From NCBI RefSeq assembly GCF_001280595.1, contig NZ_LITU01000051.1, positions 21,606-85,605 on the forward strand: a stretch of DNA of 64,000 bases, in the 5' to 3' direction. This document shows, piece by piece, positions 35,450 through 45,129 of the stretch. Both the position numbers and the translations under genes were made by a program. Below the pieces are notes generated by a model. It was not told where the DNA came from. It did not search any database and worked only from the letters and a program-made list of their open reading frames with translations. Source of the stretch: Paenibacillus xylanivorans (GTDB lineage: Bacteria; Bacillota; Bacilli; Paenibacillales; Paenibacillaceae). Each line of letters begins with the position of its first letter. Position 1 is the first letter of the stretch.

Positions 35450-36850
35450 ATGAGTGTCATGCAGGAATTAAGCGAACATGAAGTCGAGGAAATTTTACAA
35501 CAGCAGCGGGAATTTTTCCGCTCAGGGGCTACCCGTTCGGCCGAGGCTCGCATTGCACATTTAACCCGGTTAAAACAGGCGATTCAGAAGTATGAGATCC
35601 GATTAACTGAGGCGCTATATCAGGATTTGGGCAAGAGTGAGTTCGAATCGTATACGACAGAGATCGGATTTATGCTGGATAGTATCACGCACACCATTCG
35701 GCAAGTGAAGAAATGGGTCAAGCCGGTGAAAGTTAGAACCCAATTCGCGCTTATCGGTTCCAAAAGTTATATTATGCCTGAGCCTTATGGTGCCGTATTG
35801 ATTATTGGACCTTTTAACTATCCATTCCAGCTGTTAATTGAACCACTGGTTGGCGCGTTAGCAGCAGGCAATACGGCAGTCCTCAAAGCATCTGAGAACA
35901 CACCGGCCGTCTCCGCTGTTATTCGCGAGATGATTACCTCCGTGTTCGAACCAGCTTACGTTCAAGTACTTGAAGGAGCCAGAGACACAACCACCGCGCT
36001 TATTAACGCCCCATTTGACTACATCTTTTTTACTGGAAGTGTGCCAGTGGGCAAAATCGTCATGGAGGCTGCTGCCAAAAATCTCGTTCCAGTTACACTG
36101 GAGCTTGGCGGTAAAAGTCCGGTTATCGTGGATAAGCATGCAGATCTAAGAGTCGCTGCACAGCGAATTATATGGGGGAAGCTCCTCAATACGGGTCAGA
36201 CCTGCATCGCACCAGATTATCTGCTTGTACATGAACAGGTGAAAGATCCATTGATTGCCGAAATGAAAGCAGCGGTGAAGTCGTTCTTTGGAACAGATAT
36301 CCAGCACAATCGAGACTATGGGCGAATCGTCAACAAGGCCCATTTCAAACGTCTCACGACCCTTATTGAACGCGATCAGGATCATATCATCTTTGGTGGT
36401 CAATCCGATGAGGAAGATCGCTTTATTGAACCGACGTTTATTGATGCCGAATCGTGGGAAGCGGCCACGATGGAGGACGAGATCTTTGGTCCCATCCTGC
36501 CGATTATCAGTTATACCCATATTGATGAGGCGATTGCAGGTATTGTGAAGCGGCCGAAACCGCTGGCGCTCTACCTCTTTACATCCGATACCCAGTTACA
36601 GGATAAAGTGATGCGTGAGGTTTCTTTTGGAGGCGGCTGTATTAACGATACGATTACCCACGTGGCCAACCCGCGACTGCCGTTTGGAGGGGTAGGACAT
36701 TCAGGTCTTGGCTCTTATCATGGGCGTTACAGCCTGGAGACCTTCTCTCATATGAAAAGTGTGCTCAAAAAGAGCACCAGGTTGAACTTGTCGATTTTAT
36801 ATCCGCCTTACGATAACAAGCTGAAGACGATTAAACGTCTATTAAAATAA
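35450..36850 (+). CDS. class 3-type NAD(P)-dependent aldehyde dehydrogenase
   Basis: 466 residues. Catalytic Cys252 (NTGQTCIAPDYLLV) and general base Glu218 (LELGGKSPVIV), with the GPFNYPFQLLIEPLVGALAAGNT nucleotide site. Length and the YPP-like C-terminus fit the class 3 / YwdH type that oxidises fatty or aromatic aldehydes; there is a hydrophobic, basic C-terminal tail. AGAGGAG precedes the ATG. Under likely control of the adjacent ArsR protein. Role probably aldehyde detoxification. Confidence 0.93.
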   Translation: MSVMQELSEHEVEEILQQQREFFRSGATRSAEARIAHLTRLKQAIQKYEIRLTEALYQDLGKSEFESYTTEIGFMLDSITHTIRQVKKWVKPVKVRTQFALIGSKSYIMPEPYGAVLIIGPFNYPFQLLIEPLVGALAAGNTAVLKASENTPAVSAVIREMITSVFEPAYVQVLEGARDTTTALINAPFDYIFFTGSVPVGKIVMEAAAKNLVPVTLELGGKSPVIVDKHADLRVAAQRIIWGKLLNTGQTCIAPDYLLVHEQVKDPLIAEMKAAVKSFFGTDIQHNRDYGRIVNKAHFKRLTTLIERDQDHIIFGGQSDEEDRFIEPTFIDAESWEAATMEDEIFGPILPIISYTHIDEAIAGIVKRPKPLALYLFTSDTQLQDKVMREVSFGGGCINDTITHVANPRLPFGGVGHSGLGSYHGRYSLETFSHMKSVLKKSTRLNLSILYPPYDNKLKTIKRLLK

Positions 36851-36916
36851 AAGAACCGACATTTTAATCTTACACAAATTAAATGCCATACTAGAATGAT
36901 GTTCAATGAATGATAC

Positions 36917-37828
36917 TCATTCAGGAGCAGGTTGCTCCTGTCTATAGCGTGTAGGAGAAATACCTGACCAGCGCTTGAATTGACGACTGAAATGGGCAAT
37001 ATCCTTGTAACCAAGCATGGCAGCAATGTTGTGAACCGACAACTTGGGATTACCCAGCAGAACTTTGGCTTCATGCAGAACCATTTCAGATAAATATACA
37101 CGTGGAGACTGACCATACACCTGCCGAAATACACGGTTACAATGTGAGGAACTGATGCCCAGCTCGGCTGCAATATCATCAATGCCATAATGGCTGTCTG
37201 ACTCACGTCCTTGCTTGAACTGCTGACTTACCAGGCCTTGCAGCCGATTACGAATTTGATGGGCCAGCTCGATTTTCTCATATCCGTCCGTGAACAATTG
37301 AGCGGCTTCCTGAGAGACGGCCTCCCATAAATGGCCGAACAATTCAAATACCGCCGATTGCAGCTGCATGCGCTGTACCATCGTACTCGCCGCCCGATTG
37401 TCCGCAGAAGACATCAATTTTCGAAGTACAGGCTCGATCTGGCGGGTAACTGGACTATCTGCATCGAACAAAACCTGCTTGATTCGTGCAAGCAAAGAGA
37501 GAAATAACTGATCATCAATATCAAAATGCATGCAAAAATACGTAAACCCCTTACCATTATGGCTCAGGCTGGAATGAATGCTTCCTGGAGGAATCAGGAG
37601 CAATTCGCCAGCCTTTTGAATATACAGCTTGCCATTCACAGTCATGTGTTGTTCGCCTTCCGTTACATAATTCAGCTCATATTGCGGATGTTCATGGGCT
37701 GGATAGTCCCAGTCCCCCCCGACACTTCGCAAATGAATAGCGAACAAATTCACCGTTGTTTGTACATCCGGGTAAAATACCTCATGTACACTCTCTCCCA
37801 AGGCGGGAGGCAAATAGGTGGATGACAT
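36917..37828 (-). CDS. AraC-family regulator, probable activator of the xylosidase operon
   Basis: 303 residues, starting at the ATG at 37826-37828 behind GAGGGGG. N-terminal cupin domain with HEHPQYELNYVTEGEQHMTVNG and ELLLIPPGSIHSS; C-terminal double helix-turn-helix with IDDIAAELGISSSHCNRVFRQVYGQSP and LSVHNIAAMLGYKDIAHFSRQFKRWSGISP. An upstream reading-frame extension to 38056 overlaps the divergent gene and is not real. Divergent from the GH52-GH67 operon across 214 bases, so it most likely senses a xylo-oligosaccharide or aldouronate. Confidence 0.9.
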   Translation of the reverse strand: MSSTYLPPALGESVHEVFYPDVQTTVNLFAIHLRSVGGDWDYPAHEHPQYELNYVTEGEQHMTVNGKLYIQKAGELLLIPPGSIHSSLSHNGKGFTYFCMHFDIDDQLFLSLLARIKQVLFDADSPVTRQIEPVLRKLMSSADNRAASTMVQRMQLQSAVFELFGHLWEAVSQEAAQLFTDGYEKIELAHQIRNRLQGLVSQQFKQGRESDSHYGIDDIAAELGISSSHCNRVFRQVYGQSPRVYLSEMVLHEAKVLLGNPKLSVHNIAAMLGYKDIAHFSRQFKRWSGISPTRYRQEQPAPE

Positions 37829-38001
37829 GGAAGACCCCCTCAATAATCTATAGTTGCTCCTGAACGGAGTGATGGAGATATGATAAAATCGAAACAGATG
37901 TAACCGCTTTATTGTATTATAGTCTATTAGCTTGATTTGGGTAAATATCCGATTGATTTGACCATGGTCTATCGTGGAATGCCCATGGTAGGATGGGGCT
38001 A

Positions 38002-38016
38002 ATGAAAACGTATGCA
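38002..38016 (+). promoter_or_regulatory. CcpA cre site before the GH52 gene
   Basis: ATGAAAACGTATGCA fits every position of the degenerate cre consensus, 26 bases before the GH52 start codon. A weaker cre-like ATGTAACCGCTTTAT lies near 37898. Confidence 0.62.
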
Positions 38017-38042
38017 AACCATTTTGAGAGGGGTCATCGTTC

Positions 38043-40274
38043 ATGAGCACATCCAAATCTATCTTTTATAATGCCCATCACTCACCGATCGGGGCTTTTG
38101 CCAGTTTTACGCTTGGATACAAAGGAGCCAAAGGCGGACTAGGCCTGGAGCTTGGCAAGCCAGCAGATCAGAATGTATATATCGGTTTACAATCTCGCGA
38201 CAGTGACAACTACGAAGCTTTACCATTTTTCGAAGCCGTTGAGGATGCGAGCGTTCGGTACGATGTTGAAAAAGTGGAGAATTCGGATTCAGATCTGGCC
38301 TCGTCGGCCTCGTTGGAAAGTGGAGCGAGCACGCCAGTGGGAGTTGGAGCGCAAACGTCGCGTCCGCTGATTTCAGCGTTTCGTGATGAAGATATTACCC
38401 GTGAATTCACTTCGGGAACAGATACGTGGACAGCGGGTGATCTGACTTTCCGTATTTACTCACCTGTGCGTCCTGTACCCGATCCGCTTAGCGGCGATCG
38501 CGAAGCGTTAATGGATGCGCTTGTACCTGCAGTGCTGGTCGAGGTGACGATTGATAACACGCAAGGACAGCAATCGCGTAAAGCCTATTTTGGCTATCAG
38601 GGGAATGATCCTTACTCTGCCATGCGTATCATCGGAGGACCAGAGGGTGGAGCCTTAACGGGTGTTGGTCAAGGACGCCTAACCGCCATTCTGTCTGCGG
38701 ATGAGGGACTATGGCCTGCTCGAGGTTTCACGCTGGAGAAGATATTACAGGAGAAACATCGTGAGAATCTGGCTTTCGGACTGGGCGAAACAGCTGCGTT
38801 GTTGATGAACGTTCCAGCCGGAGAGAAGCGTACATACCAATTTTCCGTATGTTTTTATCGTGGCGGGATCGTAACTTCGGGTATGGATACAACGTATTGG
38901 TATACCCGTTATTTTGCGGATATCCTGGAAGCCGGGAAATATGCGCTCGACCGTTTCAGTGAGTTGACTGATTCCTGTAAGGAAGTTGAGCAACGTTTAG
39001 GTGTATCTGCATTGAGTGAAGATCAGTCATTTATGCTTGCCCATTCCATTCACAGCTACTATGCAAGTACACAACTGCTGGATGCGGACGGCGAGCCGTT
39101 CTGGATCGTAAATGAAGGTGAATACCGGATGATGAACACACTCGATCTGACCGCAGATCAGTTGTATTTTGAACTTGCCTTAAATCCTTGGACTGTGCGT
39201 AATGAGCTGGAGTGGTTTGTGAAGCGTTACAGTTATACGGATCAAGTGCGATTCCCTGGCGAAGAGAAGGAATATCTGGGTGGCATTACGTTCACGCATG
39301 ATATCGGCGTAGCCAATGTATTCTCGCGTCCGGGACACTCGGCGTATGAACTGGTGGGCATTGATGACTGCTTCTCCCAAATGAGCCACGAGGAACTCGT
39401 AAACTGGCTTTGCTGTGCGACTGTATATATTGAACAGACGCAGGATCGGGAGTTTGTTAAAGAGATGCTGCCCGTCATTCGTGATTGCTTTGAAAGCATG
39501 TTGAACCGGGATCATCCGGATGAACAACAACGCAATGGCCTGATGGGTCTGGATAGCAGTCGTACCAAGGGTGGAGCCGAAATTACCACCTATGACAGTC
39601 TGGATGTATCGCTTGGACAATCTCGGAATAACATCTATCTGGCAGGCAAATGCTGGGCCGTCTATGTTGCACTGGAGAAGCTGTTTGCTGCGGAGAAACT
39701 GGCTGAGTTGTCGCATCACGCAGGACGTCAGGCGGATCGCTGTGCAACCAGTATTGCAGCTCAGTTAACCGACGGTGGCTACATTCCGGCAGTTATTGCC
39801 GAAAATAATGATTCCCGCATCATTCCGGCCATTGAAGGCTTGGTGTTCCCATACTTCACAGGCTGTGAAAGCGCGCTGGATATAAATGGCCGTTTCGGTC
39901 CTTACCTGCGAGCGCTTCGAACCCACTTTAAAACCGTTCTTGTACCTGGTACTTGTCTGTTTGAAGATGGTGGTTGGAAGCTGTCCTCAACAAGTAATAA
40001 CTCATGGCTCAGCAAAATATATCTGTCCCAGTTCATTGCACGAGAACTGCTGGGCGTGGAATGGGATGAAACAGGAAAAGCTTCTGACGCTGCTCATGTA
40101 AACTGGCTGTTGCATTCAGAGGAATCCTACTGGTGCTGGAGTGACCAGATCCTGGCAGGTGTGGCGGTCGGAAGCAAGTATTACCCACGCGGTGTAACAT
40201 CGATTCTATGGCTGCTCGAAGGCAAAAGTAATCGTCTGGAGCAGATCTATGCCAGTAAGGAGGCTGTACAATGA
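38043..40274 (+). CDS. xynB: GH52 beta-xylosidase
   Basis: 743 residues. It is collinear with Geobacillus stearothermophilus XynB2 from the first residues ([20 protein letters not shown]). The catalytic pair aligns with the known E335 and D495: E358 in [13 protein letters not shown] and D518 in [13 protein letters not shown], the same 160-residue spacing. An extra Ser/Ala/Gly-rich insert of about 23 residues (near 80-105) is absent from that enzyme. No signal peptide, so it hydrolyses imported xylo-oligosaccharides in the cytoplasm. GAGAGGGG precedes the ATG. Its stop overlaps the GH67 start by 4 bases. Confidence 0.96.
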   Translation: MSTSKSIFYNAHHSPIGAFASFTLGYKGAKGGLGLELGKPADQNVYIGLQSRDSDNYEALPFFEAVEDASVRYDVEKVENSDSDLASSASLESGASTPVGVGAQTSRPLISAFRDEDITREFTSGTDTWTAGDLTFRIYSPVRPVPDPLSGDREALMDALVPAVLVEVTIDNTQGQQSRKAYFGYQGNDPYSAMRIIGGPEGGALTGVGQGRLTAILSADEGLWPARGFTLEKILQEKHRENLAFGLGETAALLMNVPAGEKRTYQFSVCFYRGGIVTSGMDTTYWYTRYFADILEAGKYALDRFSELTDSCKEVEQRLGVSALSEDQSFMLAHSIHSYYASTQLLDADGEPFWIVNEGEYRMMNTLDLTADQLYFELALNPWTVRNELEWFVKRYSYTDQVRFPGEEKEYLGGITFTHDIGVANVFSRPGHSAYELVGIDDCFSQMSHEELVNWLCCATVYIEQTQDREFVKEMLPVIRDCFESMLNRDHPDEQQRNGLMGLDSSRTKGGAEITTYDSLDVSLGQSRNNIYLAGKCWAVYVALEKLFAAEKLAELSHHAGRQADRCATSIAAQLTDGGYIPAVIAENNDSRIIPAIEGLVFPYFTGCESALDINGRFGPYLRALRTHFKTVLVPGTCLFEDGGWKLSSTSNNSWLSKIYLSQFIARELLGVEWDETGKASDAAHVNWLLHSEESYWCWSDQILAGVAVGSKYYPRGVTSILWLLEGKSNRLEQIYASKEAVQ

Positions 40275-42421
40275 GCAACACAACCGTTCAATCCAATATC
40301 TCCGGCCCGCAGTATGATGCGTGGCTTGGATATCTTCAAGGTCAATCCGGGGTGAAGGGAGCTGCCAGAAAGGCAGCTCCAGTCTGGAGCCATAACGTGT
40401 CGGTGGCGGAAGATCAGGAAATGATATCAACAGCAATAGCTGAACTGACTCAGGGATTGGAAAAGCTGTTTGACATCAAGCCAAAAGTTAGTCATTCAGC
40501 TGCCAGCCAAGCGAGTGAGTCGGATCTAACCGGTCAGGAGGCGCATGGGGTATGGCTTGGGACCTGGACAGGTTCAGAAGCTGTAGCTCAGGCCTTCAGC
40601 GACATAGAACGCTCTGCTGTACACGATGAAGGCTATCTCATTCGCGAAGATAAGGAGCAGGGGAGACTGTTTATTGGTTCTGAAACTCCTCAAGGTGTGC
40701 TGTATGGTACATTTCATCTGTTAAGGGAGCTTGTCCTGGATCAAGAAAGTTCTAACGGTGTGCATCCTGCAGAGGGAAGATTAAGCTACATTGCGGAGCA
40801 GCCCGTTAATGCATTACGCATGATCAATCAGTGGGATAACGTGGATGGCAGCATTGAACGTGGTTATGCCGGGAAGTCCATTTTCTATGAAAATGGAGAA
40901 TTCACTCGTGATCTCGGGCGTATCCGGGATTATGCCAGATTGCTTGCTTCCACAGGCCTTAACGCCATTTCGATCAATAACGTAAACGTGCATCAGTGTG
41001 AGAGCCTGTTCCTGACAGAACGTTTTCTGGGCGATGTTGCGAAGGTTGCTGCAGAATTCAGAGCGTACGGCATCCGATTGTTCCTGAGCGCAAACTACGC
41101 AAGTCCGATAGAGATTGGTGGATTGCTTACGGCAGATCCTCTGGATGAGCAGGTGCGTGAATGGTGGAACATTCAGACAGCGAAGGTCTATGCGGCAATC
41201 CCGGATTTTGGTGGCTATCTGATCAAAGCAGATTCGGAAAATCGGCCTGGACCCTTTACGTATAACAGGGACCATGCGGATGGCGCGAACATGTTGGCCG
41301 AAGCACTTCGCCCGTTTGGTGGACTGGTGATTTGGCGCTGCTTCGTCTATAACTGCAAACAAGACTGGCGTGACCGTTCCACGGATCGCGCGCGGGCGGC
41401 ATATGACCACTTTAAGCCACTGGATGGCCGCTTTGCAGACAACGTCATTTTGCAGATCAAGAATGGACCAATGGACTTTCAGGTTCGGGAGGCCGTATCC
41501 CCGCTGTTCGGGGCCATGGAGCAAACAAATCAGGTATTGGAATTTCAGATTACGCAGGAGTATACGGGCCAGCAGCGGCATCTGTGTTATCTGATTCCAC
41601 AGTGGAAAGAAGTATTAGATTTTGATACGTTTGCCAAGGGGCCAGGTTCTGAAATCAAACGTATTGCAGACGGCTCTCTGTACAACAGACCCTATAGCGG
41701 CTTTGCCGCAGTCTCCAATATCGGTGCAGACGCTTGCTGGACGGGACATCCGCTCGCTCAAGCGAATCTATACGGATATGGAAGACTTGCCTGGAATCCG
41801 GAGTTGTCATCGGAAGAGATCGCGGAAGAGTGGGTGAGACTTACCTTCGGACATGACGAAGAGGTCGTTCGTCTAATCTATGGTATGCTTTTGAATTCGT
41901 TGGAAATCTATGAAAATTATACGGCTCCGCTCGGTGTAGGCTGGATGGTTAATCCGGAGCATCATTATGGACCCAATGTCGATGGCTATGAATATTCCAA
42001 ATGGGGAACGTATCACTTTGCCGATTGTGACGGCATTGGTGTGGACCGGACGGTGAGCAGTGGAACGGGATATACATCCCAATACCACCGGGAAAATGCC
42101 GAAAGATATGAATCCGTAGATTCCTGTCCAGACGAGCTATTGTTATTTTTCCATCATGTCCCGTATACCCATGTCCTGCATTCTGGCAAAACGGTCATTC
42201 AGCATATTTATGATACACATTTTGCTGGAGCAGAGCAGGCAGCATCTTTAGCAGAAAACTGGAGACAGCTGGAAGGCAAGATTGATCCGACTGTTTTTGA
42301 TAAGGTAGCTAAGTTACAGGCAGGGCAGGCGGAGCATGCCAAGGAATGGCGTGACATGATCAATACGTATTTCTATCGCAAAAGCGGTATTGCGGAAGAA
42401 CAAGGAAGAACGATATATTAA
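40271..42421 (+). CDS. aguA: GH67 alpha-glucuronidase
   Basis: 716 residues, intracellular. It removes 4-O-methyl-D-glucuronate from the non-reducing end of aldouronic acids. Catalytic residues line up with Geobacillus AguA E285, D364 and E392 with identical spacing: E323 ([10 protein letters not shown]), D402 (NGPMDFQ) and E430 (ITQEYTGQQ). Translationally coupled to the GH52 gene by ATGA overlap, so side-chain and backbone cleavage enzymes are made together. The glucuronate could enter the uxuA/uxuB pathway encoded 6 kb away. Confidence 0.97.
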   Translation: MSNTTVQSNISGPQYDAWLGYLQGQSGVKGAARKAAPVWSHNVSVAEDQEMISTAIAELTQGLEKLFDIKPKVSHSAASQASESDLTGQEAHGVWLGTWTGSEAVAQAFSDIERSAVHDEGYLIREDKEQGRLFIGSETPQGVLYGTFHLLRELVLDQESSNGVHPAEGRLSYIAEQPVNALRMINQWDNVDGSIERGYAGKSIFYENGEFTRDLGRIRDYARLLASTGLNAISINNVNVHQCESLFLTERFLGDVAKVAAEFRAYGIRLFLSANYASPIEIGGLLTADPLDEQVREWWNIQTAKVYAAIPDFGGYLIKADSENRPGPFTYNRDHADGANMLAEALRPFGGLVIWRCFVYNCKQDWRDRSTDRARAAYDHFKPLDGRFADNVILQIKNGPMDFQVREAVSPLFGAMEQTNQVLEFQITQEYTGQQRHLCYLIPQWKEVLDFDTFAKGPGSEIKRIADGSLYNRPYSGFAAVSNIGADACWTGHPLAQANLYGYGRLAWNPELSSEEIAEEWVRLTFGHDEEVVRLIYGMLLNSLEIYENYTAPLGVGWMVNPEHHYGPNVDGYEYSKWGTYHFADCDGIGVDRTVSSGTGYTSQYHRENAERYESVDSCPDELLLFFHHVPYTHVLHSGKTVIQHIYDTHFAGAEQAASLAENWRQLEGKIDPTVFDKVAKLQAGQAEHAKEWRDMINTYFYRKSGIAEEQGRTIY

Positions 42422-42485
42422 TCTGGATACGAGAGTGATATAAGTTGAACTAAACATTTACACGATAACGGCGAGCCAGAACAAA

Positions 42486-42511
42486 TCTGAGGAAGTGGAG
42501 CGTTCACCTTT
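42486..42511. repeat. partial copy of the intergenic repeat
   Basis: 26 bases match 21169-21194 at 22 positions (shared words TCTGA, GAAG, AGCGTTC, CCTTT). Located between aguA and the polyol dehydrogenase. Only the left part of the longer element is present. Confidence 0.5.
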
Positions 42512-42563
42512 ATCACCTTCGGAGGAAAGAACAACGTTAGCATACACGAGAAGGAGGGAACAT

Positions 42564-43631
42564 ATGGGACATCATCAATTACCCGAGACCATGAAAGCTG
42601 CTGTCATGACAGAGCCTGGGAACATCATTATTGAGGAACAAGATGTACCACAGCCGGCTGAAGACGAGGTGCTCATTCAGGTTATGGCCGTTGGCGTCTG
42701 CGGATCGGATGTGCATTATTTTGAACATGGCAGAATTGGCCGATTTGTGGTTGAGAAACCGATTATACTCGGACATGAATGTGCAGGTATTGTAGCGTCT
42801 GTTGGCTCGAAAGTATCACGGCTGAAAGAAGGGGACCGGGTAGCCATTGAGCCTGGGGTAACCTGCGGACGATGCACAGCATGTAAAGAAGGTCGATATA
42901 ATCTGTGTCCCGATGTGCAATTTCTGGCGACGCCTCCGGTGGATGGGGCATTTGTGCAGTACATGACCATTCGTGAGGATATGGTGTTCCCAATCCCGGA
43001 TCATCTGTCTTTTGAAGAGGCAGCCATGAACGAACCTTTCTCGGTTGGCATTCATGCTGCAAGACGCAGTAAACTGGCTCCGGGAACGACACTTGCCATT
43101 ATGGGCATGGGACCTGTTGGACTGATGGCTGTTGCAGCTGCCAAATCGTTTGGTGTGGAACGCATCATTGTCACAGATTTGGAGGAAGTGCGGTTGGAAG
43201 CTGCTCGTCGTATGGGTGCCACCCATACCATTAATGTACGTAACGAGGATGCGCAGGCAGTGATCCGTGAGTTAACGAACGGCGTCGGTGTAGATACGGC
43301 GTGGGAAACTGCGGGGAATCCGAAGGCGCTTCAGTCTGCATTGTATTCGCTCCGCCGAGGAGGCAAGCTTGCCATTGTAGGACTGCCCGCACAGGACGAG
43401 ATTGCTCTGAATGTTCCTTTTATCGCAGACAATGAGGTGGATATATACGGTATCTTCCGTTATGCCAACACCTATCCTGCGGGAATTAAGTTTCTGAGCT
43501 CAGGTCAGCATGATGTGATGTCCCTGATTACAGACCGTTATTCCCTTGAGGAAACCCAACAAGCCATGGAACGGGCATTGCACAACAAGAGTGGCAGTCT
43601 GAAAGTAATGGTGTATCCGAACGGCAAATGA
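42564..43631 (+). CDS. zinc-dependent medium-chain dehydrogenase, xylitol/sorbitol dehydrogenase-like
   Basis: 355 residues. Catalytic zinc ligands in GVCGSDVHYFEHG and LGHECAGIV, structural zinc cysteines in CGRCTACKEGRYNLC, and Rossmann motif AIMGMGPVGLMAVAAAKSFG. Sequence is closest to the sorbitol/xylitol/threitol dehydrogenases that oxidise polyols to ketoses with NAD. ATG 42564 follows AAGGAGGG; the frame upstream to 42495 is repeat sequence. Downstream of the xylan genes by 142 bases, it may handle xylitol or arabitol made from pentoses. Confidence 0.92.
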   Translation: MGHHQLPETMKAAVMTEPGNIIIEEQDVPQPAEDEVLIQVMAVGVCGSDVHYFEHGRIGRFVVEKPIILGHECAGIVASVGSKVSRLKEGDRVAIEPGVTCGRCTACKEGRYNLCPDVQFLATPPVDGAFVQYMTIREDMVFPIPDHLSFEEAAMNEPFSVGIHAARRSKLAPGTTLAIMGMGPVGLMAVAAAKSFGVERIIVTDLEEVRLEAARRMGATHTINVRNEDAQAVIRELTNGVGVDTAWETAGNPKALQSALYSLRRGGKLAIVGLPAQDEIALNVPFIADNEVDIYGIFRYANTYPAGIKFLSSGQHDVMSLITDRYSLEETQQAMERALHNKSGSLKVMVYPNGK

Positions 43632-43639
43632 ATCTATTT

Positions 43640-43673
43640 GAAGGAGCCCTAATGTTTAGGGTTTCTTTTTTTT
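43640..43673 (+). terminator. rho-independent terminator
   Basis: GGAGCCCTAA (43643-43652) pairs with TTTAGGGTTTC (43655-43665) with G-T pairs, then a run of T. Confidence 0.8.
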
Positions 43674-43799
43674 GTATTTTTCGCCATAAAAGGATTAAAC
43701 AAGCTTCTATAACGTGGTGTAATGCTTGAAGATTTTAATATATAAAATCTTACACACCCATTTTGTTAAATAGCAATGTAGCGAAAGGAACTGAAGGTT

Positions 43800-44066
43800 G
43801 TGAGAACACATGAATTTATGATTCACTCTGATTTCCACCGGGATGATCTGATGTCTGTATCTTCTCAAGCGTCGCGTTTTTCCTCGGATATTTCATTGTC
43901 ATTTACGGATGCTGACCACGAGCAGCGTGTAGATGTCAAAAGCCTGCTCGGAATGGCGCTTCTTCCCATTCGACATGGCAGTGTGGTGAGATTGCAGACA
44001 CGGGGAAGAGATGAACTTGAAGCGTTGGAATATATGCTGAATGTACTGGAGAAGGGCTTAACTTGA
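43800..44066 (+). CDS. HPr-like (PTS phosphocarrier fold) protein with altered active site
   Basis: 88 residues, GTG start at 43800 with AAAGGAA upstream. It aligns end to end with HPr: SDFHRDDLMSVSSQASRF over SGIHARPATVLVQTASKY, and VDVKSLLGMALLPIRHGSVV over VNLKSIMGVMSLGIAKGAEI. The phosphorylatable His is kept (H13) and so is the regulatory Ser (KSLLGM), but the adjacent Ala-Arg-Pro is Arg-Asp-Asp. Loss of the catalytic Arg suggests it is not a general PTS carrier; it may be a Crh-like or other regulatory relative. Monocistronic by appearance. Confidence 0.75.
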   Translation: MRTHEFMIHSDFHRDDLMSVSSQASRFSSDISLSFTDADHEQRVDVKSLLGMALLPIRHGSVVRLQTRGRDELEALEYMLNVLEKGLT

Positions 44067-44212
44067 ACTCTAAAAAACAGTGCAGATCGCAGTGAATTGT
44101 AAAAAAAATTATCGTTTGTTCAATTCCGACTGGTACTTCGTCCAAAAAAAGAGTATAATAAAATTTAGTTCTATTCTAAGAAGTACCCATATTAAAGGAG
44201 TGTAAATAGATT

Positions 44213-44464
44213 ATGCCAAAAGCTGATATCCATCCAAAGACACAAACAGTAATTTTCTTCGATGCAAGTGCTGATTTCAAATTCCTGAGTTCTTCGACTA
44301 AATTCTCGAACGAAACAATGGAATGGGAAGATGGCAACTCTTACCCAGTAATCCGTGTGGACACTAGCTCCGCATCCCACCCATTCTTCACAGGTAAACA
44401 AAGAAACGTGGACATCGGTGGTCGTGTTGATCGCTTTAACCGTAAATACAACATCAAAAACTAG
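44213..44464 (+). CDS. rpmE2: 50S ribosomal protein L31 type B
   Basis: 83 residues, no cysteine: the zinc-independent L31 form. [22 protein letters not shown] and [21 protein letters not shown] are signatures. In B. subtilis the equivalent gene is Zur-repressed and replaces the zinc-binding L31 under zinc limitation. Here AAAGGAG precedes the ATG and a TATAAT lies at 44154-44159, but I see no clear Zur palindrome nearby, unlike the L33 paralogue at 26.5 kb. Confidence 0.96.
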   Translation: MPKADIHPKTQTVIFFDASADFKFLSSSTKFSNETMEWEDGNSYPVIRVDTSSASHPFFTGKQRNVDIGGRVDRFNRKYNIKN

Positions 44465-44481
44465 TCTGTCCATAGATTGCG

Positions 44482-44517
44482 AAGAAACCTCGGGGATTTG
44501 TCCTCGGGGTTTCTTTG
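44482..44517 (+). terminator. terminator after rpmE2
   Basis: AAGAAACC (44482-44489) pairs with GGTTTCTT (44508-44515), loop GC-rich, T-rich after. Confidence 0.82.
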
Positions 44518-44667
44518 TGTCCTGACCATATCTTAGCTTGCATGGGATGTATGTCCTGTCCTGATCGGCAACGATAAATAAATAATTGCATACAATTATT
44601 GCGCTTACATATCAAACGGAGGTACACTAGGAAACAGAGTGAGATCATACTTGAGGAGGAAATAGAG

Positions 44668-44973
44668 ATGAGTAGCATCAATCATATGGTAACGTTTACA
44701 CTTTACGCAGGCAAAGATACCCCTGAAGCAGAGGCATTTCTAAAAGAAAGTGCGGATGCCCTGGCCAATATTCCAGGTGTGGAGCAATTCCAGGTCCTAC
44801 GTCAGGTAAGCGAAAAAAATGAGTTTGACTACAGTTTTTCAATGGTATTTGCAGATCAGGCTGCGTATGATGCATATAATGATCACCCGGTTCATCGCAA
44901 ATATGTGGAAGAACGGTGGGAAAAGGAAGTTAGTCGCTTCCAGGAAATCGATCTCGTTCAGCACGGGAAATAA
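44668..44973 (+). CDS. Dabb (stress-responsive A/B barrel) domain protein
   Basis: 101 residues forming one dimeric alpha/beta barrel: NHMVTFTLYAG at the N-terminus, ALANIPGVEQFQVLRQVSEK, DYSFSMVFADQAAYDAYNDHP and VHRKYVEERW. Function of such proteins in bacteria varies and is not assignable. ATG 44668 follows GAGGAGG. The SDR gene 156 bases downstream may be in the same unit. Confidence 0.88.
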   Translation: MSSINHMVTFTLYAGKDTPEAEAFLKESADALANIPGVEQFQVLRQVSEKNEFDYSFSMVFADQAAYDAYNDHPVHRKYVEERWEKEVSRFQEIDLVQHGK

Positions 44974-45129
44974 TGAACATGAATCATATTGAATAAACAA
45001 AAAAATAGCATGAACTTCGAAATCGTTTTCGAGCATTGCTTGCTTCATATTATTTGTGGAATCCTTCTTTCTTCATTGCTAAATTTCGTTACTACACCAT
45101 ATGTGACTCAAAGGAGGGGATCTATCCCT

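Noticed and set aside
36906-36923. Inverted repeat TGAATGA/TCATTCA between the converging aldehyde dehydrogenase and AraC genes
   Set aside because: Short, AT-rich, without a T-run, and overlapping the AraC stop; not convincing as a terminator.
37829-38056. Extension of the AraC gene across the divergent promoter
   Set aside because: It would overlap the GH52 start and the cre site; the ATG at 37828 has its own ribosome site and matches the cupin-domain start.
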